11,039 bases of DNA, taken from positions 1-11,039 of the forward strand of contig JAFOYD010000109.1 in assembly GCA_017391545.1 (NCBI GenBank). Direction: 5' to 3'. The translations under genes and the position numbers were made by a program. The notes beneath the pieces are model-generated. The model saw nothing but the letters and a program-made list of their open reading frames with translations, was not told the origin of the DNA and ran no database searches. This stretch comes from Lachnospiraceae bacterium (GTDB lineage: Bacteria; Bacillota; Clostridia; Lachnospirales; Lachnospiraceae). Below are positions 1-6,437 of this stretch, piece after piece; position 1 is the first letter of the stretch, and every line of letters begins with the position of its first letter.

Positions 1-197
1 GAAGAGTCAGCATATTTTGCTAACAATCCTGTATTCCCTGCTGTTGTAACACCAATTGTTTTTCCATTGTTAGACGATGTAGTCTCTTGTGTTGCAGAAC
101 CCATTGTCGTAAACTTTAAAGCTGAATCGTTTGAACTGTTCTTACGATAGCCAGCACGATAAAAATCTGTACTGTATCCTACTGCTCCTATACTCAT
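1..197 (-). CDS. Unrecognised Ser/Thr/Asn-rich protein, 5' part only
   Basis: The first 65 codons of a gene that runs off the left edge. The ATG at 197 follows an AGGAG ribosome binding site with 5-base spacing (CGGAAAGGAGTAAAAATG), so start and strand are well supported. The product begins MSIGAVGYSTDFYRAGYRKN and continues rich in Ser, Thr, Asn and Gly, with no signal peptide, membrane segment or motif I can name. A candidate promoter lies about 120 bases upstream, giving a long leader that contains a small hairpin. The promoter resembles the sigma-28 class used for motility genes, which weakly hints at a motility or surface role. I do not recognise the family and infer no function. An overlapping plus-strand ORF (131-388) is judged a shadow. 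Confidence 0.72.
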   Translation of the reverse strand, partial: MSIGAVGYSTDFYRAGYRKNSSNDSALKFTTMGSATQETTSSNNGKTIGVTTAGNTGLLAKYADS

Positions 198-238
198 TTT
201 TACTCCTTTCCGCAGTTGCTCTGTCAGTCACAACCGCA

Positions 239-274
239 CCGCTCTCCAGAAAGGTCCGAGCGGCTCATTTTTTT
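239..274. other. Small GC-rich hairpin followed by T-run in the leader of the left-edge gene
   Basis: CCGCTC (239-244) pairs with GAGCGG (258-263) across a 13-base loop. On the plus strand the stem is followed shortly by a run of seven T, so it resembles a weak plus-strand terminator, yet no plus-strand gene precedes it. On the minus strand it lies in the inferred 5' leader of the gene starting at 197, about 40 bases before its ribosome binding site, and could be a leader structure. Both readings are tentative. Confidence 0.3.
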
Positions 275-314
275 GAAAATTTTTCTTTTAAACAGCATGT
301 AAAGACTGTTGATT

Positions 315-344
315 ATTATATCGGAAAAAAATCCCATATCATTA
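315..344 (-). promoter_or_regulatory. Candidate promoter (sigma-28-like) for the left-edge gene
   Basis: On the minus strand TAAT (341-344), a 15-base spacer and TCCGATAT (318-325) resemble the Bacillus sigma-D consensus TAAA-N15-GCCGATAT (3 of 4 and 7 of 8 matches). The same bases include TATAAT (315-320), so a sigma-A -10 is an alternative, but no good TTGACA-like box lies 16-18 bases upstream. The site lies about 120 bases before the ATG at 197 and downstream of the terminator at 394-434, where a promoter for that gene is needed. Confidence 0.4.
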
Positions 345-393
345 ATTCACTGCACCAAATGACCATTTTCTCGTCTTATGGAAGCTAATAAAT

Positions 394-434
394 AAAAAGC
401 AGTGTTCTGTATTTCTTCATTTACAGAACACTGC
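394..434 (-). terminator. Rho-independent terminator of the sigma/anti-sigma operon (repeat copy 1)
   Basis: On the minus strand GCAGTGTTCTGT (423-434) pairs perfectly with ACAGAACACTGC (399-410) around a 12-base loop. TTTTT and then ATT follow (391-398). The hairpin begins 31 bases after the anti-sigma stop codon. The same hairpin, loop included, recurs at 2544-2586. Confidence 0.88.
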
Positions 435-436
435 AT
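394..436. repeat. 43-bp direct repeat carrying a terminator, copy 1
   Basis: Positions 394-436 are identical to 2544-2586, covering the A/T tract, both stem arms, the 12-base loop and two flanking bases. Identity ends abruptly on both sides. The two copies are in the same orientation and bracket exactly the sigma/anti-sigma pair and its upstream region. Confidence 0.9.
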
Positions 437-465
437 AAATTTATTGGACTAATAGCCAATTTTCA

Positions 466-1911
466 TTACTGACGGATGTCCACCACTCCTGTTTTTAGCA
501 CCCAGTCTGAGAATTCATATGCCGCTCCACCACCGTCAAGATTAAGATACATATGATCCAAGTCATTCTCATTCACAATCCATGCCATATTCACCTGTAT
601 ACTCTCGCCTGGCTTTAAAGAAGAAATATAGTTTCCTCCATTTCCATAATCCTCAGATACACTGTTGTATCTCATTTCTGCAGTCCGTGCAACGCCATCC
701 CAGATGACATAATCGTAGTCATCACCAGACTGTTCTTCCGGCATATAGATCTGATACATTCCATCTTCATGGTTCATTAACATCAATGTGCCAAGATAAA
801 GCATATGATAAATTTCTTCATCGGAAGTATTTGTATAGGTGACTGTCGCATAGACAAGCTTTTGTTTCACGCTTTCTGTTTTTACAATCTCATCCACGGT
901 ATCAACACCATCTCCAGACTTAATATAAGACAGTGTATTATTTGCTAATTTCCCATCAGCTCCAACTGCATCAATCCATTCTTCCGGTAAAATATTCTGG
1001 TCAAGCAACTGCAGATTATCCGCTACCTGAACGGAATCAACACGAACCGAAATCCTATCTTCTATAATATAGTTGCCATCGCTGTCCTCTCCCGATGCTG
1101 ACACGTTGAACGCTTCACCAATCTGATGTACAGGCAGTTTATCATCTTCTATAGAATTAAGTAACTCTTCTCCTAATGCTTCTTCGGGTGAAACCATTTC
1201 ACTCCACGTATATAAGCCCGCTGTTTCAATCACAGTATCATTTTCAGTGACCACAAGGTTTTCGACCACTTTTATGGCATCCTCTTTTGAAATATCATCA
1301 CCGATATAAACAGTAATTACACGATATACATCTGGACAAAGAAGGTAAATCCTTTGATTAAAAGTTCCATCCTCTGCGAGGTCATTATATTTAAGGTATA
1401 CACCTTCATAATTCCCAAAAGTTCTTTCCTCACTGTCAACAACATCCTGATCCTGCATTACTTTATCCAGATCATCATCGTCTAAAAGCACAGATGCAAA
1501 GCTGAATCCTCCAGTCAGATTATGTTCAGGATATTGCAGATGCGATTCATCGGTCCATTCCATGCCTTCTGGAATATATCCTACAGAGATATCGATATCA
1601 TGGATTTTTTCAGGAAGATTAATTTTCTCAGTGCTACCATCTAACTTGATCTCTGTAATGGTACTGTAGGTTCCTTGTTTTTTCAAAAACATATGATACA
1701 ATTTTACACCTGCATAAGATACGGTTGATGTAGCCAATACACATACAACTACTGCTGCTGCCACTCGGGCACCTGTCCATTTTTTTGCTCTTCTTGTCTG
1801 CATTTTAACCTCTTTCGTGTCCTGAAGCTGTTTTTTTACTTCGCTTTTAATCATCATGTGAATAAACTCCGGAGTTTCAGGAATATCATTTTTCAGATCT
1901 TCTAACCTCAT
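466..1911 (-). CDS. Membrane-anchored anti-sigma factor, DUF4179-type
   Basis: A 481-residue protein likely to hold the ECF sigma factor encoded just upstream inactive at the membrane. Residues 1-46 form a charged cytoplasmic segment that would bind the sigma factor. One hydrophobic helix (about 48-67) follows, ending near a conserved-looking Tyr-Ala-Gly. About 410 residues would be outside the cell, rich in Asp/Glu and beta-type sequence. This layout (short N-terminal segment, one helix, DUF4179 region near 40-130, long extracytoplasmic part) matches Clostridia anti-sigma proteins paired with SigV/SigX-like factors. The ATG overlaps the sigma stop as ATGA (1908-1911), with GTGAGG 7 bases upstream, indicating coupled translation. 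The external signal is not evident. Family assignment is by recognition only; sigma pairing is inferred from the overlap. Confidence 0.82.
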   Translation of the reverse strand: MRLEDLKNDIPETPEFIHMMIKSEVKKQLQDTKEVKMQTRRAKKWTGARVAAAVVVCVLATSTVSYAGVKLYHMFLKKQGTYSTITEIKLDGSTEKINLPEKIHDIDISVGYIPEGMEWTDESHLQYPEHNLTGGFSFASVLLDDDDLDKVMQDQDVVDSEERTFGNYEGVYLKYNDLAEDGTFNQRIYLLCPDVYRVITVYIGDDISKEDAIKVVENLVVTENDTVIETAGLYTWSEMVSPEEALGEELLNSIEDDKLPVHQIGEAFNVSASGEDSDGNYIIEDRISVRVDSVQVADNLQLLDQNILPEEWIDAVGADGKLANNTLSYIKSGDGVDTVDEIVKTESVKQKLVYATVTYTNTSDEEIYHMLYLGTLMLMNHEDGMYQIYMPEEQSGDDYDYVIWDGVARTAEMRYNSVSEDYGNGGNYISSLKPGESIQVNMAWIVNENDLDHMYLNLDGGGAAYEFSDWVLKTGVVDIRQ

Positions 1912-2393
1912 ATCATCGCCTCACTTTCCTGTAAATCGCACTTAAGTTTTCCCCGTGCCCTGGCAAGTCTTTTTTGAACTGCTCCCTCGGTTACCTCAAG
2001 AATCCGTGCAATCTCTTTTATGTTGAAATCCTCGATATAGTACAAGATAACCGGTAATCGTAATTCCTCTTTCAAAGAATTTACAGCCCTGTACAAGTCG
2101 CTGTAGTCAGTTGTCTTATCTGCCTCTATGTCTGTCCTTTCGCTCATACCTTCCAGAGAAACCAGTTTACTTGACTTTCTTAAAATGGTATGGCATTCAT
2201 TGATCAGTATGCGAATCAACCACGTCTTAGCATATTTGTCATTTCTTAAAGTATCAATCTTTGAAAATGCCTTGACAATCGTCTCCTGAATAGCATCAGC
2301 ACAATCCTGATCGCTAAATAACATTGTTTTGGCAGTAGAATACAATTGCCTCTCTGAATCGAGAATCAACGTTCCTAATTGCTCTTTGGTCAC
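1908..2393 (-). CDS. ECF-type RNA polymerase sigma factor (SigV/SigX-like)
   Basis: A 161-residue sigma-70 family protein of ECF size, lacking regions 1 and 3. Region 2 spans about residues 15-75, including the DCADAIQETIVKAF core-binding helix and the KTWLIRILINECHTILRK stretch that contacts the -10 element. Region 4 spans about 98-152, with a helix-turn-helix at about 123-150 (IKEIARILEVTEGAVQKRLARAR). The start is a GTG at 2393 preceded by AAGGAG with 8-base spacing; the nearby ATG (2400) is out of frame and stops after three codons. It overlaps the anti-sigma gene by 4 bases. It would direct RNA polymerase to an envelope- or stress-type regulon when released, and such factors usually activate their own operon. 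Which genes it controls cannot be read here. Confidence 0.93.
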   Translation of the reverse strand: MTKEQLGTLILDSERQLYSTAKTMLFSDQDCADAIQETIVKAFSKIDTLRNDKYAKTWLIRILINECHTILRKSSKLVSLEGMSERTDIEADKTTDYSDLYRAVNSLKEELRLPVILYYIEDFNIKEIARILEVTEGAVQKRLARARGKLKCDLQESEAMI

Positions 2394-2438
2394 TTTAACA
2401 TCTCCTTTTTAGCCGGCTGGCAATTTTTATTACATAGA

Positions 2439-2445
2439 TTAGACG
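2439..2445 (-). promoter_or_regulatory. Possible ECF-type -10 element (CGTCTAA)
   Basis: On the minus strand CGTCTAA lies 46 bases before the sigma GTG start. It resembles the CGTC(T)A -10 boxes of Firmicute ECF factors such as SigV/SigW/SigX, which commonly autoregulate. No convincing AAC-type -35 box is seen 16-17 bases upstream; the nearest sequence is TTTCATCCAGGG. Weak support only. Confidence 0.3.
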
Positions 2446-2509
2446 CATAGATTTCCAAAATATCCCTGGATGAAACTAAATTTTTTATTTTTATGGTATA
2501 TTTGTCCCG

Positions 2510-2538
2510 ATTATAAAACTATTATTCTCTAAATTAAA
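2510..2538 (-). promoter_or_regulatory. Candidate sigma-A promoter of the sigma/anti-sigma operon
   Basis: On the minus strand TTTAAT (2533-2538), an exact 17-base spacer and a perfect TATAAT (2510-2515). The -35 box matches the consensus at 3 of 6 positions. The site lies directly after the terminator of the upstream ABC operon and about 115 bases before the GTG start, as expected for a basal promoter. Confidence 0.45.
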
Positions 2539-2542
2539 GCAT

Positions 2543-2584
2543 AAAAAAGCAGTGTTCTGTATTTCTTCATTTACAGAACACTGC
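2543..2584 (-). terminator. Rho-independent terminator of the Gld-type ABC operon (repeat copy 2)
   Basis: On the minus strand GCAGTGTTCTGT (2573-2584) pairs perfectly with ACAGAACACTGC (2549-2560) around the same 12-base loop as copy 1, followed by six T (2543-2548). The hairpin starts only 6 bases after the stop codon of the DUF4340 gene. Confidence 0.9.
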
Positions 2585-2586
2585 AT
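2544..2586. repeat. 43-bp direct repeat carrying a terminator, copy 2
   Basis: Identical to 394-436 in the same orientation. This copy has one extra A in the A-tract at its left end (2543). The two copies lie 2150 bases apart, with only the sigma and anti-sigma genes and their leader between them. Confidence 0.9.
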
Positions 2587-2590
2587 CATT

Positions 2591-3199
2591 TTATTCTTCC
2601 TCCGCTTCTGTGGTGGTCTGTGTTTGTGCTGTCTCCTCCACCGCAGTTTCCGCGTCAGTCTGTGTCTCCTCCTCAGCCGTTAGCTCCGTGAGCGTATTGT
2701 TTTGGAAGTCTGAGATTGTGCCAGACTGCGTGGTATACACGGTGCTCATATCACTCTCGAGACACAGATAGTAAGTATACGTAGTCTCATTGTAATCACC
2801 AACGAAGATCGTATACGAATCGGATCCGTCTGAGATCAGAATCTTCAATGTGGGATTATCCAGACCATACTGACTGACATCCGTAACATTTTCCAGCTTG
2901 TTTTCTGATGTCAGGGATGCGACCATGCTTACCATGTTATTTACTGTATCCTCGTCAATGTCTACGCCTTTGTCTTCCTCGCAGATCCAGTCGCTCCCAC
3001 TTTTTGTCAGGGAGATTGTTCCACTTTCATTGGTATAGACAAGCTTTATCACTGCGTCTGTATCCAGCGTGGTCACCGCATAGCTTTCCTTGTCCTCTGA
3101 TTCTTCTCCATCCGGGAGCTTCGAGATGACAACAAAAGCAATCACTGCCACAATCAGCACCGCAAGAAGTCCGATTAGTTGCTTTTTCTGTTTTTCCAT
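2591..3199 (-). CDS. DUF4340 domain protein, membrane-anchored partner of the GldFG-like transporter
   Basis: A 202-residue protein with a single N-terminal hydrophobic helix (about 7-27, preceded by MEKQKKQ), probably anchored with most of the chain outside. Residues about 40-165 look like one DUF4340 unit, with beta-rich runs such as SDSYTIFVGDYNETTYTYYL. The last 30 residues are a low-complexity Glu/Thr/Gln/Ala tail ending TEAEEE. DUF4340 proteins commonly follow GldG-like genes, and this one starts 12 bases after the permease stop with a good GAGGTG ribosome binding site, so it is the last gene of the operon. It is short for the family, since many members carry two or more repeats. It may be an accessory extracytoplasmic subunit; the biochemical role is not known. 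Confidence 0.82.
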   Translation of the reverse strand: MEKQKKQLIGLLAVLIVAVIAFVVISKLPDGEESEDKESYAVTTLDTDAVIKLVYTNESGTISLTKSGSDWICEEDKGVDIDEDTVNNMVSMVASLTSENKLENVTDVSQYGLDNPTLKILISDGSDSYTIFVGDYNETTYTYYLCLESDMSTVYTTQSGTISDFQNNTLTELTAEEETQTDAETAVEETAQTQTTTEAEEE

Positions 3200-3211
3200 C
3201 CTCTCACCTCT

Positions 3212-5326
3212 TTACAACTTTCTTCGCGTAAGCCAGATTACAAATCCTGCAATCAACAGTCCGAGCGGAATCAGAATGACGACAATGATTTCAAAGAAAA
3301 TAACATCACTTGCAGAAACTGTCAGTCTCTCCAGGTCATAGCTCTTGACTGGAACGGACACACTGACCTCGTGAGAAGCCACTGTACTCATCATATTGGT
3401 GAACAAAGTCTTATTGTTGCCTGCTACTGCACTGTCGATATTGTCTGTAAAGAGCTGTGCACAGGAGAACACATACAGCACTGCTGAGTTGTCCTCAAAA
3501 GCCTTTTCTGCTTTCACACCGATGCACACAGGACCCGCAATGTCACCATCAATCAGCTCATACGATGTGGCATTCTTCACGTCAGTCTTTACCAGAGAAT
3601 TGTCTGAGGTCGTCAGAAGCTTCGTATATGTCATGTTATCAACTTCTGTCTCCGGTACGGCAATTCCCTGCGCATACGGTGCCATCACATATGTATGACT
3701 TCCTGTCAGTCCATTGGTTTCCTCACTGTATTCAACATTTGGCAGAAGCCAGATCGGTGACTGATAGTAATTTTCCGGATTGTTGTCCACAGCATATCCT
3801 TTCTGAATCGCCAATCCGAACTCTGAAAGGATTCTCTCAAAATTCGGCATCTGTGCATCCACATATTCTGCGGTGATCAACGCCTTGCCACCTTTATTCA
3901 GATAATCAATCACTTTATTGGCATCATCCTCTGAGAAATCTTTTTCCGGTGCATGAATGATCAGGCACTGGGCATCATCCGGCACTGCATCATACTCCAT
4001 CAGGCTGATGGTCTCATACTCAATATTCTCCTTCTCCAAAGCGGTAAGAAATCCGTTATCCAGACTATACTCATTATGTCCGGCAATCATGTAGACCTTG
4101 GGCATATCATCATTTGTACAGTAGAAAATAGCACTTGTAAGCTGTCCTTCACCGTCATATCCCGTCACGTTCTGTGAATAGGTGGAATAATCAATTTCCG
4201 TTTCATAAATATCACTGTAGGAAATGACCTTGTAACGTTTCTGTGTCTCCACGATCAGACTGTTCTGCGATATCGAAGAGGTCGTATAACTGCTTGCAAA
4301 CTGCGGATTTACCAGCGGGTCAATGTACTCCACTTTGATATGTGCAGATTCCTCTTCATAGCATTTGAGTGTCTGTGTAAGCGTTGTATCTGCATCTTTT
4401 TCGGAACTGATCACATAGATCGTCACATCATCCTCCAAAGTTCCAAGCATCTCTTTTGTCTGATCCGTGATGGTGTAAAGCTGATTGGAGGTAATATCAA
4501 TATTGGTATATTTCGTAGGAATTTTTGCTGCAATCAGGTTTACCACAACGGTCAGCGCAATACCAATCACAATGGTTATGGAGCTGTATGCCCCCATGGA
4601 AATATTGTGCACGGATACGCTGTAGCGCCTTTTCTGGATGGACTGTGTCGTCAGGAAAAGAAGCAGGACAATCACGCTCACAAAATACACAATACTTGTC
4701 AGATCCAGAATTCCGTTTACCATGCTGCTAAACCTAGTCTGGAAATCAAACGCACTCAGAATTTTCGTCACAAAGTTTCCACTCTGGGAGATCAGGCTCT
4801 CAATCCCTTGCATCATATAGGTCAGGAACAAAATAGCAAATGACAGGACTGCCGCAATCACCTGACTTTCCGTAAGGCTTGATACAAAGATTCCGACTGC
4901 CATGCAGGTCAGTCCATACAGGGTAAATGCCAGTATCGCCGCGTAGGACTCAGCAAGTGGCACCGTTCCGAAGGTCTGCAGAAAAAGCGGAAATACGCAG
5001 ATGCCTGCCACCGGAATCAGAAATACTGCTGCCATCGCAAGGTATTTTCCAACGACGATTTTCCCGACTGAAATCGGTGCTGTCAAAATGAGCTGGTCTG
5101 TCTTCTGCTTTCGCTCATCAGCAAGGATTCTCATGGACAGAATCGGAATCGACAGCAAAAACAGGAACAGAATCGTACTCAGTGTATACGAAACATATGG
5201 GTAGCCAGAGGACAGATTGTACACTGCAGCATACAGTCCGAAGAAAAATACGGTGACTGCCATAAACAGAAATCCTACGACCGAATGGATATAGGACAAA
5301 AATTCTCTCTTAAATATCGCTTTCAT
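3212..5326 (-). CDS. ABC transporter permease fused to GldG-like auxiliary domain (GldF-GldG fusion)
   Basis: A 704-residue protein joining two parts that are separate in gliding bacteria. Residues 1-230 form an ABC-2 type permease like GldF/NosY, with helices near 14-35, 48-66, 92-115, 128-150, 155-173 and 208-227 and the ADERKQKTDQLILTAPIS segment (69-86) expected in the loop contacting the ATPase. A seventh helix (about 247-267) leads into a large extracytoplasmic GldG-like region (about 270-670) with alternating beta/alpha sequence. A last helix (about 677-699) ends in TRRKL. The ATG at 5326 overlaps the ATPase gene by 17 bases and has GAGGAG 7 bases upstream. It probably exports or extracts an envelope molecule with its ATPase; the substrate is unknown. 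No other gliding gene is visible, so motility should not be assumed. Confidence 0.88.
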   Translation of the reverse strand: MKAIFKREFLSYIHSVVGFLFMAVTVFFFGLYAAVYNLSSGYPYVSYTLSTILFLFLLSIPILSMRILADERKQKTDQLILTAPISVGKIVVGKYLAMAAVFLIPVAGICVFPLFLQTFGTVPLAESYAAILAFTLYGLTCMAVGIFVSSLTESQVIAAVLSFAILFLTYMMQGIESLISQSGNFVTKILSAFDFQTRFSSMVNGILDLTSIVYFVSVIVLLLFLTTQSIQKRRYSVSVHNISMGAYSSITIVIGIALTVVVNLIAAKIPTKYTNIDITSNQLYTITDQTKEMLGTLEDDVTIYVISSEKDADTTLTQTLKCYEEESAHIKVEYIDPLVNPQFASSYTTSSISQNSLIVETQKRYKVISYSDIYETEIDYSTYSQNVTGYDGEGQLTSAIFYCTNDDMPKVYMIAGHNEYSLDNGFLTALEKENIEYETISLMEYDAVPDDAQCLIIHAPEKDFSEDDANKVIDYLNKGGKALITAEYVDAQMPNFERILSEFGLAIQKGYAVDNNPENYYQSPIWLLPNVEYSEETNGLTGSHTYVMAPYAQGIAVPETEVDNMTYTKLLTTSDNSLVKTDVKNATSYELIDGDIAGPVCIGVKAEKAFEDNSAVLYVFSCAQLFTDNIDSAVAGNNKTLFTNMMSTVASHEVSVSVPVKSYDLERLTVSASDVIFFEIIVVILIPLGLLIAGFVIWLTRRKL

Positions 5327-6269
5327 GTGTTGTCTCCTCCTCGCCCGTCAACTCTAAGAATACATCCTCCAATGATTTTTCAGACAGACTCAATTCCATA
5401 ATCGGCAGATCTGCTGCTGCAAGTCGATGGAACAGCTCAACCCTGATATCATCCTGCTCCTGTGTCCTGATGATTGCACTGACACATCCTTGTGCCTTTG
5501 ATGGCTGTATCGAATAATCCTTAATCTGTCCGATGCTCTGCAAAATTTCTTCCAGTTCAGACTGTTCGCCCTGTACGGACATCATCAGCTGCCTGCCGCC
5601 TTTTAGTCTTGTCACCAGTCCCTCCGGAGTATCGCTTGCGACCAGCTTTCCTTTGGAGATAATCATAATGTGGTCACAGACTGCACTGACCTCTGACAAA
5701 ATATGGGAGCTTAAGATAATGGTATGTTTCTTTGCAAGCTCCCTGATCAGCTCCCTGATTTCTATGATCTGCTTCGGATCAAGACCGACCGTAGGCTCAT
5801 CCAGTATCAGGACCTCCGGATATCCGATGATTGCCTGTGCCAGCCCCACACGCTGCTTATAGCCTTTGGACAAGTTCTTGATCAGCCTGTTCTGCACATC
5901 CTCAATCCTTGTCTGTGCCATGACATCCTCAATCTGTGCTTTCTGTTCACTCCTTTTTACTTTCTTGAGCTCTGCGACAAATTTCAGGTACTCATACACT
6001 GTCATATCCTGATAAACGGGCGGTAACTCCGGCAGATAACCGATGCTCTTTTTCGCCTGCTCCGGATTTTTCAGAATATCATATCCGTTAATTTTCACAG
6101 TTCCGCTTGTTGCTGCTATGTAGCCTGTCATCATGTTCATGGTGGTACTTTTGCCTGCTCCGTTGGGACCAAGGAATCCATAGATCATTCCCCGTTCCAC
6201 GCGAAAAGACAGATTGTCGACCGCCACATGATCACCATATTTTTTGGTAAGCTTCTCTACTTCTATCAC
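5310..6269 (-). CDS. ABC transporter ATP-binding protein, GldA/NosF/CcmA-like
   Basis: A 319-residue ATPase that should power the GldFG-like permease encoded next. Seen from the GTG start: Walker A GPNGAGKST (34-42), signature LSKGYKQRVGLAQ (133-145), Walker B VLILDEP (153-159) and switch His189 (SSH). The Q-loop region reads IGYLPELPPVY, as in GldA-like ATPases that lack the usual Gln at this point. The C-terminal 100 residues form the extra domain of the drug/gliding ABC-2 subclass. The longest frame begins with TTG at 6284, but that codon is part of GGAGGAG (6276-6282), a near-perfect ribosome binding site 6 bases before the GTG at 6269, so the GTG is chosen. It overlaps the permease start by 17 bases. 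Catalytic residues look intact. Confidence 0.93.
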   Translation of the reverse strand: MIEVEKLTKKYGDHVAVDNLSFRVERGMIYGFLGPNGAGKSTTMNMMTGYIAATSGTVKINGYDILKNPEQAKKSIGYLPELPPVYQDMTVYEYLKFVAELKKVKRSEQKAQIEDVMAQTRIEDVQNRLIKNLSKGYKQRVGLAQAIIGYPEVLILDEPTVGLDPKQIIEIRELIRELAKKHTIILSSHILSEVSAVCDHIMIISKGKLVASDTPEGLVTRLKGGRQLMMSVQGEQSELEEILQSIGQIKDYSIQPSKAQGCVSAIIRTQEQDDIRVELFHRLAAADLPIMELSLSEKSLEDVFLELTGEEETTHESDI

Positions 6270-6275
6270 GCTAAT

Positions 6276-6282
6276 CTCCTCC
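6276..6282 (-). promoter_or_regulatory. Ribosome binding site GGAGGAG that fixes the ATPase start
   Basis: GGAGGAG on the minus strand, 6 bases before the GTG at 6269. It contains the TTG that opens the longest frame, so translating from TTG would leave no ribosome binding site; this argues for the GTG start. Confidence 0.8.
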
Positions 6283-6290
6283 AAACCCCG

Positions 6291-6371
6291 TCACCACCGC
6301 CTGACTGAATCCGCCTCAATAAACGGTTGCGACCTTTTTATGATGCTGTCCAAAATAGCCTCATGATTCAT
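6291..6371 (-). CDS. Possible 26-residue small ORF upstream of the ATPase gene
   Basis: A short frame starting MNHEAILDSIIKR and ending RRW before TGA, lying 21 bases upstream of the ATPase GTG. The peptide looks amphipathic and has a plausible composition. Its frame is that of the VWA lipoprotein gene, and no stop intervenes between that gene's amber codon (6438) and this TGA. There is no clear ribosome binding site before the ATG. It could be a leader peptide, the degraded end of a gene, or chance. Low confidence. Confidence 0.2.
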   Translation of the reverse strand: MNHEAILDSIIKRSQPFIEADSVRRW

Positions 6372-6384
6372 TGTATGTTGGATA

Positions 6385-6416
6385 TGTGATAAAAATTTGT
6401 TGAAATTGTGATAAAA
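6385..6416. repeat. Spaced 10-bp direct repeat TGTGATAAAA in the ATPase operon leader
   Basis: TGTGATAAAA occurs at 6385-6394 and again at 6407-6416, with starts 22 bases apart, about two helical turns. On the minus strand this reads TTTTATCACA twice upstream of the ABC operon. A weak promoter-like pair (TTATCA, 17 bases, TATCAC) falls on the repeats themselves. This spacing would suit a dimeric regulator, but chance is possible in AT-rich DNA. Confidence 0.35.
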
Positions 6417-6437
6417 GTGTGTCCTCTTCTCCTCAGC

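Noticed and set aside
131..388. Plus-strand 85-residue ORF with a hydrophobic N-terminal stretch
   Set aside because: It overlaps the well-supported minus-strand gene start at 197 with its ribosome binding site, the leader and the promoter candidate. It has no ribosome binding site, and its hydrophobic stretch comes from T/C-rich leader sequence.
4340..4843. Plus-strand 167-residue ORF
   Set aside because: It lies wholly inside the GldF-GldG fusion gene on the other strand, is rich in His/Cys/Gln as expected of a shadow frame, and has no recognisable domain.
2591..6269. Assigning the exporter to gliding motility or nitrous oxide reductase maturation
   Set aside because: GldA/NosF-like ATPases and GldF/NosY-like permeases are broad families, and no other gliding gene or nosZ/nosD is present in the window.
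6270..6284. TTG start at 6284 for the ATPase
   Set aside because: The TTG sits inside GGAGGAG, which is correctly spaced to the GTG at 6269; homologous ATPases also start close to the IEVEKLTKKYG segment.
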